DNA of 64,000 nt, from contig NW_026089623.1 in assembly GCF_024586455.1 (NCBI RefSeq), forward strand, positions 6,785,204 to 6,849,203, given 5' to 3'. Shown one piece after another: positions 55,191 through 64,000 of the stretch (position 1 is its first letter; each line of letters opens with the position of its first letter). This DNA is from Bactrocera neohumeralis. Its lineage: Eukaryota; Arthropoda; Insecta; Diptera; Tephritidae. The notes beneath the pieces were generated by a model that saw only the letters and a program-made list of their open reading frames with translations, ran no database searches and was not told where the DNA came from. Both the position numbers and the translations under genes were made by a program.

Positions 55191-56452
55191 CATTAAATAC
55201 AATATTTTGGGACCTATTCAATATCTTTGCAATTTTCCTTTGCGTGTGATCCTTTCCCTGCAAATTTTTAACACACAATATTCCTTTCAATGTTTTGCTT
55301 GACCCATTATTCTACGTAAATACATAATTGACACAAGTATTCCTTCCACAGATCAAACTAACCTTACTACACTTTCTTACTTACTACACTTCTTAAATTC
55401 AATATTTTCCGTTAATGCAATTATATCGCGTTGATTTTATTATTTTGTTGTTAAACCCGAGGTACGCTATTTACATTTTCCAGTTAGATGTAAAACTGGG
55501 CAATACTATCGATTCCTCTTTTTTTAATAGTACATATGGTTACATCCGTTTTTATGCAAAAAAAAAAGTTGCTACATAATTGAAACATTTCAAAAAAATT
55601 AAATTCACCACTGTTTCTAAACAAAACCATTGATTATATTTTCTTGTCCGTAATTGTACATTTCTATCAGAAATAATTGCATAATTTAATATTTTCTGCA
55701 TTTTACATAATAAGTGTTTTTATAATAACGAGAACAGCCAACTTAAAACAAGTAAGAAAGCTAAGTTCGGGGGCAACCGAAAATTTTATACTCTTACAAC
55801 TTACTGGAATCAAAGCCATGGAAATACCTTACGATCTAAAACGTCAACCAGAGGATGAGAATCTAAGCAATTTTATATATACGTACATACACCATATATA
55901 ACTTATACACAGACCTACGTATATATTCGGCATAAGATTTGTTAGAAAAACCAAAATCATTATATGTAGTTATTATACAAAATCAGCCGGATGTTCTAAG
56001 ATCCTGGAAATGGTCATATGGGGGCTAGGTGAAGTTTTCGGCCAATTGTATTCATTACAGGCACAATGAAATACTATTATAAGTCAAATACGATCATTGA
56101 GATAACTCAAATAAAAATAGCCGATATATCCACCATAAAGTCACTAGGTAGTTCGAAAATCTTTATATTAAGTATATGGGGGCTACGGGAAGTATTGACC
56201 CGATTCCATCCATTTTGGATACACAGAATTACTACTGCGCTAAAAGGATTCTATCTGAATTTATATTTCATATCTCACACATTGACCGATATTTTCGAAC
56301 AAAAGTCAACTGTAGGTATAGGGTCCACATCCTCTGCGAATGGTAGGCACCTTGTCGTGGTACAGGGGCTTAGTCGCAAGGCATACTCGGCACCCCCCAA
56401 CCGGTGTGGGTGGTGTTGACTTGCACTGCCCAGGCAGGTTGTCGGGTGTCGC

Positions 56453-57109
56453 ATGCGTACGGCAACCAAGAAGATGAGGGGCGGCAACTCAAAGATAGCC
56501 GGAAGCCATGCATCAGCACCGGCTCCCCCCCGGGTGGAGGAGGGGCGGCGCAGATATGCGGATGCTGTCAAAGGCATACGCATGGCTGTACTGCGTCTGA
56601 ACTACCCGGCGGAGGCGCTGGAATCGGAGCAGCTTACCGTGCTCCATGACCTCCTCATGGAAGAGGTATTCAGGGGAGATGAATACGCGGCGTCCTTCCT
56701 TGGGGTAGATTTTCCAGGTGGCATGATGCAGCTGGACTGCATGGACGAGATGTCCGCCGACTGGCTGCGGGAGTTTGCCCCAAAGCTGGAAGGCTGGACG
56801 GGTCCCGTCCTCTGTGCAAAAAGTGCGGAGGACATACCGGTCATGCATAGCATTCGTGCAGTGAGCTTCCGCCTGTTTTACAGGTACAGCACGGTGGTCA
56901 TAAGGCCTTACAAGCCTGCGTCCACCGGAAGCAAGGAGGCGTCTGAGACTGTCACTCAGCCAAGCGAAGGCAATGCCAAACAGGGCACGACTGTGGCGGC
57001 CTCGGAGGTGGAGAGTATGCAGGTGAAGGAGGCCGCGGAACAACCCAGCGTAAGCAGGGATGAGCAGGCTACGCCTGCCGCGACCTCGGACGCCCCAGTT
57101 GTCCCGTGA
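56453..57109 (+). CDS. LOA element ORF1 protein, open
   Basis: 218 codons, uninterrupted. K/R-rich start (MRTATKKMRGGN), ADAVKGIRMAVLRLNYP, then a DUF4780-like domain (LDCMDEMSADWLREFAPKLE, about residues 75-145: GWTGPVLCAKSAEDIPVMH and FRLFYRYSTVVIRPY), and an acidic/T-rich tail. DUF4780 is what I recall from first ORFs of this group; the protein is expected to bind the element RNA. ORF2 follows after ~110 bases. The start was chosen at the first ATG giving the full domain. Confidence 0.75.
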   Translation: MRTATKKMRGGNSKIAGSHASAPAPPRVEEGRRRYADAVKGIRMAVLRLNYPAEALESEQLTVLHDLLMEEVFRGDEYAASFLGVDFPGGMMQLDCMDEMSADWLREFAPKLEGWTGPVLCAKSAEDIPVMHSIRAVSFRLFYRYSTVVIRPYKPASTGSKEASETVTQPSEGNAKQGTTVAASEVESMQVKEAAEQPSVSRDEQATPAATSDAPVVP

Positions 57110-57219
57110 GCAGAGCTCCCCTCCACCCAGGAACTCCTCGATGGATTAGGAGATCTCATGGACAGCAGCGCGAACGACGGCGGGGATGAGGACTTGCACC
57201 TCATCGAACTACTATTATA

Positions 57220-60200
57220 GTGGCCGTCGATATGGAAGTCGCCCTGGTGAACCTGCATCACGCGGCGGCAGCTTCGGCTGTCATTATGAGCAGGTTCACA
57301 GCGGAAAAACTGGGCATCCTGTTGATCCAAGAGCCTTGGGTCTTCAAGGGAGAGGTCAAAGGCCTCAAGACAGAATACAACAAGGTAATCTGGGATCATT
57401 CTAGCGAGCGACCTAGAACTTGTATAGTAGTCAGGAGCAATATTAATTTCTTCTGAATTTCAGAATTCCTGACGCAGGATTTGGTGGCGGTACAGGCCAG
57501 GGACTATGAAGGCAAGGACTTCGTCCTGGCATCAGCCTACTTCCCGGGGGAGGCAACCACAGCACCCCCCGTAGTGGTGGAAAGGCTGGTGGAGTACTGC
57601 AGGAGGTACAGGCTGCCCCTTATCATCGGCTGCGACGCAAACGCCAACCACGTAGAGTGGGGCAGTACGGACTGCAACTCGAGGGGTGAGTCTTAATTGT
57701 AATATGTAGTAAGTAGCAATCTAGCAATAGAGAAAGTAGGGTGCGAACCCACCTTCATAACGATAAGCAGAAGGGAAGTGCTTGACATCACCTTCAATAA
57801 CGAGTCTGCAAGCGGTTGGGTCTCACGTTGGAGGGTCTCGGCGGAGCGCTCCCTGTCAGACCACAGAATCGTAAGGTTCGCGCTGAAAGTAGAGGTAAGA
57901 CGCAGGTTATCTGCGCTGAACGGGTCCATTATTAACGCTTACAATCACAGTTGCCCCTTAAAAGTGCCCACAGACAGGCGCAACTGTCCCTGGTGGTCAA
58001 GGAGGCTTACAAACCTCAGGAAAACAGTACGTAGTCTATTTAATAGAGCAAAACGTACAGGGGTCTGGGAAGAGTATAGGAGCAACCTCACTCTTTACAA
58101 TAAGGAGATTAGGTCTGCTAAACAGGCTAGCTTTAGGAGATTCTGTGAAAATGTCACCTCCACACCAGAAGCAGCTCGACTGCACTAGGCGCTGGCTAGA
58201 GGCAAGACTGACACAGTGCTAGCAATTAAAAGGAGCGACAGGACTTTTACGACCAGCGCGGAAGACAGAGCCACAGAGCTTCTGCGCGCTTACTTCCCGG
58301 AGACTATTCCAGAAGACCAGTGTCTACCCGTAATTGAACACAGGCCATCCCGTTCCGACTGGGCAATCGCGAAACAAATATTCACCGTGGACTCGATCAA
58401 GTGGGCACTGGCCTCGTTCGAGAAGTTTAAGTCTCCGGGAGTGGATGGTATCTTCCCAGCGCTTTTACAACAGGGTGAGCAGATTCTGCTGCCACACCTG
58501 GTGCGGCTGCTGAGGGAGAGCCTCGCAATGGCGTATATCCCTGAGTCATGGAGGACGGCTGAGGTGATCTTCATACCCAAAGTAGGAAGGAAGGACTATT
58601 CGCTGGCCAAATCTTTCAGGCCAATTAGTGTAACTTCCTTCCTACTAAAAACTATGGAAAAAGTCTTAGACTATGAGATAAGATCGAAGGCGCTGAAGAT
58701 TGCACCCCTGCATGCTACTCAGCATGCACACAGAGCGGGAAGATCGACCAATACGGCTCTGTACCAGCTAACTTCGGAAATAGAGTTCACTGGAGAGTGA
58801 GGAAGTGATGCTATGCGCCTTCCTGGACATCGAAGGTGCCTTTGACAACACATTTCACAGGAGTGTAGCCAGGGCACTGGAGAGAAGGAATGTGGCAGCA
58901 CCGGTGCGTAGATGGATAGAGGCCTACTGCGCACCAGAATTGCTGAGACCACAGTAGAAGGTACAAGGATTCGTCTTGGCACAACAAAGGGCTGCCCACA
59001 GGGTGGTGTGCTATCACCACTACTATGGAGCCTAGTCGTGGACGACCTGTTAGCACTGCTAACGGACAACGGAATCCGCTGCCAAGGGCATGCGGACGAC
59101 ATTGTAATCATAGCCAGAGATACATTTGAGGACACTCTCTGCGACCTGGTACAACGAGGTCTAAACTTGGCAAAGAGGTGGTGTAGTGGAGTTGAATTAA
59201 GTACCAACCCCTCAAAAACGACCGTAATTCCATTTACGAGACGCAGGCCCCTACCCGATCTCAGGAATCTCACACTTGGTGGTAGAGAGGTCGAGATAAC
59301 TAGAAGGGTCAAATATCTTGGTCTTACGCTGGATTCAACTTTGCGGTGGAAGCAGCATGTGAACCAGACCCTGGTAAAAGCAACAAAGGCATTAATGGTG
59401 TGCAATCGGCTGGCGGTTAAATCCTGGGGCTGTAAGCCAAGGATCGTAAGGTGGTTGTACACCATGATTGTTGTCGCAAGCTTCGGTAGGAACCCAACTA
59501 TCGAAGCTACAGTGACTAGCTTATGTCTGGACGACGGATTGCGTACTTGCAATAGGGCTGCTTTGGAGGTCCTGATGGAACTCACACCGCTTCATTTGGT
59601 GATCGGTCAAGTAGCCAAGCACTCACTTCTGCAAATGACAGCAGAGGGGTGTGGCAAAGGTAAGGTAATCTCGTCCCAGAGGATGGAGGTGATAAGTGGT
59701 ACGGATAATATTCCAATAGCCCTCCTCCGGAAGGACAGGTCTTTGCCATAAGTCGGTGTATTGAGATAAACCTCCATCGCAACTACCCCAATGAGCGAAT
59801 AACCATACTCAGCGATAGTCAAGCGGCACTAAAAGCAATCTCCTCCTACGAGATCAAATCGCTACTAGTGCAGGAGTGTAGAGAACGGCTGAATAGCCTA
59901 GCTGAACGAAACCATGTGCACCTATTTTGGGTGCCTGGTCAAAGAGGAATTGCCGGCAACGAACTGGCTGATTAGCTCGCCCGCTCTGCAGCCTCAACCA
60001 ATATGGTAGGGCCCGAACCATTCTCCGGGGTCGGCCCCCATACCGTTAAGGAGCTGCTCCGTAAGGAAGAAAGAGTGGACAGGGAAAAGAATTGGCAACG
60101 AGCGCATGGTATGCGACATGCTAAGTTGTTAATGGTGGGGTTTAAATCAATAATTAACCTCCCAAGGAATAAACTCAGGCTACTTGTCGCATTTCACACC

Positions 60201-60440
60201 GGCCACTGCAAACTGAACAGACATTTATTTAACATGGGTCTATCAGCTTGCGCCAACTGTCGGTTTTGCGACAGGGAGCCTGAAACACCGGAACACCTGC
60301 TAACCGACAGCACAGCAGTCTGTAGACGCAGGTTAAAGGCCCTTGGATCCAGGTTTCCGAATAGGGATCACATCGCCTCACTAGCACCCAGTAGGTTATT
60401 GGACTTTATCAATATACTGGGGCTTAGTGAGTCCCAGTGA
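57220..60440 (+). pseudogene. LOA element ORF2: endonuclease, RT, RNase H, broken
   Basis: AP-endonuclease: LGILLIQEPWVFKG, IIGCDANANHVEWGS, RSLSDHRIVRF (57300-57890), with stops near 57452 and 57694. Linker CPWWSRRLTNLRKTVRSLFN. RT: SPGVDGIFPALLQQG, FRPISVTSFLLKTMEKVLD, FLDIEGAFDN, GCPQGGVLSPLLWSL, then GHADDIVIIARD (59080-59115) where the family has YADD. After MIV (about 59470) residues are missing, and the RNase H lacks its TDGS start but keeps ILSDSQAALKAI and HLFWVPGQRGIAGNELAD (59810-59970). The C-terminus has a C..C..H..C-type finger (CANCRFCDREPETPEHLL). At least five breaks. Confidence 0.88.
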
Positions 60441-61045
60441 ATTAGGAGAGGGCACAATAGACCTAAGGTCGCGGTGCATTCCTCAATTATTTATCTATCT
60501 ATCTATAGGGTCCACATATTCGGTACCTAGGGTGTTGAACAGTTTTGGTTGGATTAAAACAATTTTTTGTCATAAAGTGGCATACACTAAAGGCATTATT
60601 CGTGCAAAGTTTAATCCCATTATATTAAATGCTCTTTGATTTCTGTAATGGAAAGTAAAAGGATAAAGTGGAATTTAAAATTGTGCTAAATGGGAAGTAG
60701 GCGTGGTTATTGTCCGATTTCGCTCAATTTCACAGCGTGACATAGGAATATGAAAAGCATGCCACGTTCCAAATTTTATAGAAATCGGTACTGGTCCTAT
60801 TATGCCCATCTATGAACTCGATTTTTTTTGTACTAAGGCACCTACATACCAAGTTTCATCAAGATATCTCACTTTTGACGGACGGACGGACAGACAGACA
60901 GTCAACCGGATTTCAATTTTTCTCGTCATCCTGATCATTTATATATGCATAACCCTATATCTAACTCGTTTAGTTTTAGGTGATACGCACAACCATTAGG
61001 TGAACAAAACTATAATTTTCTGTAACAACTGGTTGCAAGAGTATA

Positions 61046-61271
61046 AAAACAGAAAAATTATGAGTAGTTCGTTAGTGATAAGAATTTTGTATGAACTTAA
61101 ATACTCTTTACGTTTTCAAACCAAAGCCAACCTATTTGCCATTGATTAGATTTCTTGGTATCCTTTCCGTTATTCTGTGCCATTCTTCAATAATAATAGT
61201 ATTGAGCACATATTCTCAATTGTATTGACACCAGAAGATTGCGGTGGCGAAATCAACTGATTTATAATTAA
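61046..61271. other. ARGLU1 intron, nothing recognised
   Basis: Short AT-rich spacer between the terminal-repeat element and an RTE fragment. Confidence 0.4.
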
Positions 61272-61470
61272 TTATATGGTCGGACGAAAATATGCCCGAC
61301 GATTGGAATTTAAGTGTGCTCTATCCAATCTACAAAAAGGGTGACCCCACAATCTGCACCAACTACCCTGGGATAAGCCTCTTCAACATCGCATATAAGA
61401 TTCTATCGAACGTACTATGTGAAAGATTAAAGCCCACTCAGCGGTGTCTACGCCAATAAAGATGAAGAGG
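61272..61470 (+). pseudogene. RTE fragment, RT piece joined to the 3' tail
   Basis: Encodes WSDENMPDDWNLSVLYPIYK and GISLFNIAYKILSNVL (RT N-half) and then jumps directly to gcggtgtctacgccaataaa at 61440. The same RT stretch starts at 52978 and the same tail at 53504. A large internal deletion of ORF2. Confidence 0.85.
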
Positions 61471-61855
61471 AATACGGAGTTTATGATCTTAACTAAAGCA
61501 CGATCACATATTTTTTTCCGTTTACTTATGATGACTCTGTAAGCAATTCTGATGTCAACGAGGACACATTTTTTCCGAGGGACATCCGGAAATGTGGTCG
61601 TAATGGCCGAGTTTTGAATATTTTCCTATGTAAATTTCGCAAAATATTATTGACATATGTAAATATATGGAATAATAAGTTTTAATAAAGTATTTAATTT
61701 TTTATGTGAAAAACAACAACAGATTCACTAAGCCCGGCGGGGTCGGCGTGAGTTATGTTATGCAAGAAAAGTTCGGAATTTATGCTCAGCGCAGTGAAAC
61801 ACTGCTAAATTTTATATTGAACTAATTAAATATACCATTAATAAAGCTTATATAC
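61471..61855. other. ARGLU1 intron 5' end, nothing recognised
   Basis: Unique-looking AT-rich sequence leading to the exon. No element boundary seen. Confidence 0.4.
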
Positions 61856-62056
61856 CTCTCGATGACGAGCTTCTTCACGAATTTGCTCCCGTTGTTTTTC
61901 CAATTCGAACATCAGCTCCCTCTCCATTTCAGATTTGGCGGCTTCTACTCTACGCATTACTTCTTTTTCAATTTCATCCTTACGCCTTATTAGTTCTTCT
62001 TCTACACGTTTTTTAACCAATAGCTCAATGCGCTTACTGGTCTCATCTTTAATTAT
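61856..62056 (-). CDS. ARGLU1: ARGLU1 homologue, upstream internal exon
   Basis: 201 bp, 67 codons, phase 0 at both ends: acceptor tttcttag just before 62056, donor gtatataag from 61855. The sequence reads IIKDETSKRIELLVKKRVEE through RRKDEIEKEVMRRVEAAKSE to REQIREEARHRE, a continuous charged coiled coil. It matches the middle of ARGLU1 (R-V-E-E-E-L..R-K-D-E-I-E..V-x-R-R-V-E-A-K). The Drosophila counterpart is, as I recall, CG31712. The RS-rich N-terminal exon must lie to the right of the window. Together with 49678-49595 it gives 95 codons in register. Confidence 0.93.
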
Positions 62057-62459
62057 CTAAGAAAATTTATAAAAAAAAAAAGTTTGTTTGTTAATTTCTT
62101 TTAAAATAGGCCGTCTAAGATATAGTTAAGCAAGCATTACCTAAAAACATCAAAACAAAAAAAATAATAATAATTTCAGAAAATATGTAAAAAAATATGT
62201 TTTTCCGCAATTTGCACAAATCAAAGTTGGTAAAATATTGTCAGGCGTTGACCAAACTTTGTATTAAAAAATGTTGAAATTGTATTCAAATTAATTTTTC
62301 GACGAAACAGTGAATATATGTATTTGAATTATATTTGGTATCATATTATTGACTTACTTAGTTTCACTACTACATATTGCTTCTTATTCGAAATATTTAC
62401 ATCAAAATCAACATAATTAACTCAAATGATATACACAAATATATAGGCATTTGTGATAT
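62057..62459. other. upstream ARGLU1 intron, nothing recognised
   Basis: AT-rich, polypyrimidine tract next to the exon. No gene seen. Confidence 0.45.
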
Positions 62460-62830
62460 CAGCTAAACTAAAGAATAACTCACACATTGACTGATATCTT
62501 CCGCAAAAAATTCCGGTAAAATAACGATAATCATTATATCGTCGCTTAAATTGCAAAACAACATACCATCAAAAAAAAAATCGAAATTGAGGTTTTTATT
62601 GATTAATATAATTAAATAATTCTGCTATGAGATTTTTTTGTTTCTATTTAATATTCTGCCTATTTTTTGTAAACTTATATAAAACTAATTTTTATATTAA
62701 GTAAATGGGGCTAGGATAATATTGACCCGAAGTATACGTACAACGAACTATTTATTAACAAAAAAGATGCTCTTTGAGTTTTCGTACGATATTTCACAGA
62801 TTGATAGTATAAAATCAAACGGAAGATCAG
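62460..62830. repeat. fragments of the 55745-61045 repeat family
   Basis: ctcacacattgactgatatctt near 62478 parallels ctcacacattgaccgatatt at 56274, and tatattaagtaaatggggct near 62693 with tattgacccga parallels 56163-56205. Order and spacing differ, so this is a rearranged or degraded copy. Confidence 0.6.
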
Positions 62831-62872
62831 TTTGAGCGTCCGAAAAATTACTGATTTTCGGATTTTTTTCTT

Positions 62873-63332
62873 TTAATGTTGAAATTACCTAATCGGTTGG
62901 ATTTTATTTTTTATAAATAAGTACATTCGTGAATACAAAATGATTTTATGTTTACTTATTGGGTGTATAATAGTTGAATAAATTGTTGAAATTACACGTA
63001 AAAAAAGATCTTGTACGATGTCCACGATTGCGGCCGCAATTTTGATCTAAAACAAAAATTTCAAAACGACTATTAATCTGTAGAAAAATAGCTATCGCGC
63101 TATCGATTTTTTTCTTTTTTTTAATAAAAAAAACTAAAAGCTACCAAAGCGCGTCAGGGAATGGCGTTAAAAATGTTCTCTCCAAATTGGAACAAGACAT
63201 CTTTAAACTCATTCTTTGAGAGTGGTAACCGTTTTGAAAAACACCATTCTGAGAAAAACGCGTTTAAAGATTGGAGTCGACATGTTCACCGCTGTGCTCC
63301 CTTTCTACAAGAAATGCTGTAGCGACTGTAAT
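62873..63332 (+). repeat. dispersed repeat, copy 2 (pair with 43573-43945)
   Basis: Same orientation as copy 1, about 85 bp longer in the middle (tctgtagaaaaatagctatcgcgct...). It breaks off at gcgactgtaat where the palindrome begins, while copy 1 continues with aatttgaattttt. Confidence 0.75.
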
Positions 63333-63701
63333 AATCGATAAAGATAGTAGATTCTAACGCACTAGTCGACATATAGATGGCGCCACCATGAGGCGCTAGA
63401 TTCAATAACTTTGGAACCAATTTGTATATAGATTTTTAGGGGATCGTCTCAGTGCGAAAGTTTTGAGAAATCGATTATCGGATAGTATACACTAAAATTA
63501 ACATGATCTCAAATTATGAAATCGAAATTTCGATTATGTATGTGTATACTATCCGATAATCGATTTCTCAAAAATTTCGCACTGAGACGATCTCCTAAAA
63601 ATCTATATACAAATTGGTTCCAAAGTTATTGAATCTAGCGCCTCATGGTGGCGCCATCTATATGTCGACTAGTGCGTTAGAATCTACTATCTTTATCGAT
63701 T
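63333..63701. mobile_element. foldback element, 160-bp arms
   Basis: Left arm 63333-63492 and right arm 63542-63701 are reverse complements with two mismatches in 160; the loop is 49 bp (63493-63541). Ends aatcgataaagatagtag and its inverse. It cuts copy 2 of the dispersed repeat. Non-coding. Most likely a foldback/MITE-type element, or a head-to-head duplication. Confidence 0.85.
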
Positions 63702-63790
63702 GTCCAGTGAGAATTTCATGACATTTCATTGATTGGAAGTGAAGTTATTGCGTTTTAAGGGTCATTATTTTTGTGTTATCGGTGAGAAAA

Positions 63791-64000
63791 TGAGCTTCGA
63801 ACAAAGAGCTAACATTAAATTTTGTTTTAAAATTGCTTAAACTTTTACCGAAACGTTTGAATTGATGAAACAAGTTTATGGCGATGATTGTGCGTGAATT
63901 CATCAAAAATCAGCCGAAATCATCATTGAAATTCATGGAAATGAAATTGAACATCTCCAAAACATCGATTTATCGCATTTTGACCGAACATTTGGGCTTA
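63791..64000 (+). pseudogene. mariner transposase, N-terminal part, cut by the window end
   Basis: ATG at 63791: MSFEQRANIKFCFKI, then a stop where the family has GK, TFTETFELMKQVYGDDC, and a jump in another frame to VREFIKNQPKSSLKFMEM, ISKTSIYRILTEHLGL. The segment between YGDDC and VREF (R-V-H-E-W-F region, roughly 50 residues) is missing. A different mariner lineage from 53621-54819. The catalytic region lies beyond the window. Confidence 0.85.

Larger units (their letters stand above)
49824..55656 (-). mobile_element. Tc1-like transposon, split by three insertions
   Basis: Inverted ends cagttacggacaataaaat (left) and, read inverted, caattacggacaagaaaat (right), with TA on both sides (49822-49823 and 55657-55658). 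The transposase relic is on minus: N-terminal part at 55190-54975, C-terminal part at 51330-51060. Between and beside them lie a tandem-repeat element (50042-51008), an RTE (about 51380-53532) and a mariner (53621-54819). Without them the element is about 1.6 kb, normal for Tc1. Confidence 0.85.
56331..60503 (+). mobile_element. LOA-type non-LTR retrotransposon with 14-bp duplication
   Basis: 4173 bp flanked by tatagggtccacat (56317-56330 and 60504-60517). The 3' end is a (tatc) microsatellite (about 60490-60503) instead of poly-A. It has a 5' untranslated region, ORF1 and ORF2 and appears to start at or near a genuine 5' end. GC-rich compared with its AT-rich surroundings. ORF2 is broken, with internal deletions in its last third. 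Confidence 0.92.
55745..61045. mobile_element. terminal-repeat element split by a LOA element
   Basis: Begins acaagtaagaaagctaagtt with tttatactcttacaac near 55785, and ends with the inverted match gttgcaagagtataaaaac near 61025-61043. Interior text (tatgggggcta.gg.agt.ttgaccc; gacggacggacagacagaca near 60880) is non-coding. The LOA element at 56331-60503 interrupts it. Without it the element is about 1.1 kb. Pieces of the same family recur at about 62460-62830. Confidence 0.7.
49679..61855 (-). other. ARGLU1 intron of 12.2 kb, filled with TEs
   Basis: Bounded by a consensus donor (gtatataag from 61855) and acceptor (ag at 49680-49679). Contains a nested Tc1 element, an RTE copy, a mariner, a tandem-repeat element, a terminal-repeat element with a LOA insertion, and an RTE fragment. 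Only a few hundred bases look like unique intron. Confidence 0.85.

Noticed and set aside
1..64000. CRISPR arrays, tRNA or rRNA genes, bacterial features
   Set aside because: None seen; the repeats present are eukaryotic TEs and microsatellites, and tRNA-like matches are primer-binding sites only.

Overview
This window is dipteran nuclear DNA, most likely from a tephritid fruit fly or close relative. It is AT-rich and dominated by transposable elements (TEs) that match insect families: errantivirus-type Gypsy, BEL/Pao, RTE, LOA, Tc1/mariner, Tigger and hAT. The only host coding sequence I can support is two small minus-strand exons, 62056-61856 and 49678-49595. They encode consecutive pieces of the coiled-coil half of an ARGLU1 homologue. 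The intron between them is 12.2 kb and mostly TEs. No further exon was found on either side, so most of the rest of the window is probably intronic or flanking.

The left 40 kb is one nested structure. A BEL/Pao element (here D) is bounded by a 5-bp target duplication (TCTAT) at 3794 and 40666, and its own sequence adds up to about 8.5 kb. Into its leader went a Tigger/pogo transposon (5020-7194), a tail-to-tail pair of errantiviruses (A on plus, 7203 to about 14995; B on minus, about 15000-21996), and a third errantivirus C (22821-34187). C itself carries a deleted Tc1 element in its leader and, inside gag, a composite LTR element whose interior is BEL sequence in antisense. D's gag-pol (34500 to about 39628) resumes after C. 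It is followed by a separate zinc-knuckle ORF and the 3' LTR.

The right 23 kb holds a hAT element with an 8-bp duplication (40792-43459), a minus-strand LOA-type retrotransposon, and then the ARGLU1 intron. The intron contains a Tc1 element (49824-55656) broken up by a tandem-repeat element, an RTE copy and a mariner. It also contains a terminal-repeat element (about 55745-61045) split by a nearly complete LOA element with a 14-bp duplication. After the upstream exon come more repeat fragments, a long 160-bp-arm palindrome and the start of a second mariner.

All TE genes appear broken by stops, frameshifts or deletions. The LTR pairs of A and C differ by only about 1%, so the errantivirus layer is young and D is older. 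The observations most worth following are the duplicated zinc-knuckle ORF at the 3' end of D, the conserved hairpin with varying stem just before the polypurine tract of all three errantiviruses, the composite element in C's gag, and the head-to-head errantivirus pair.
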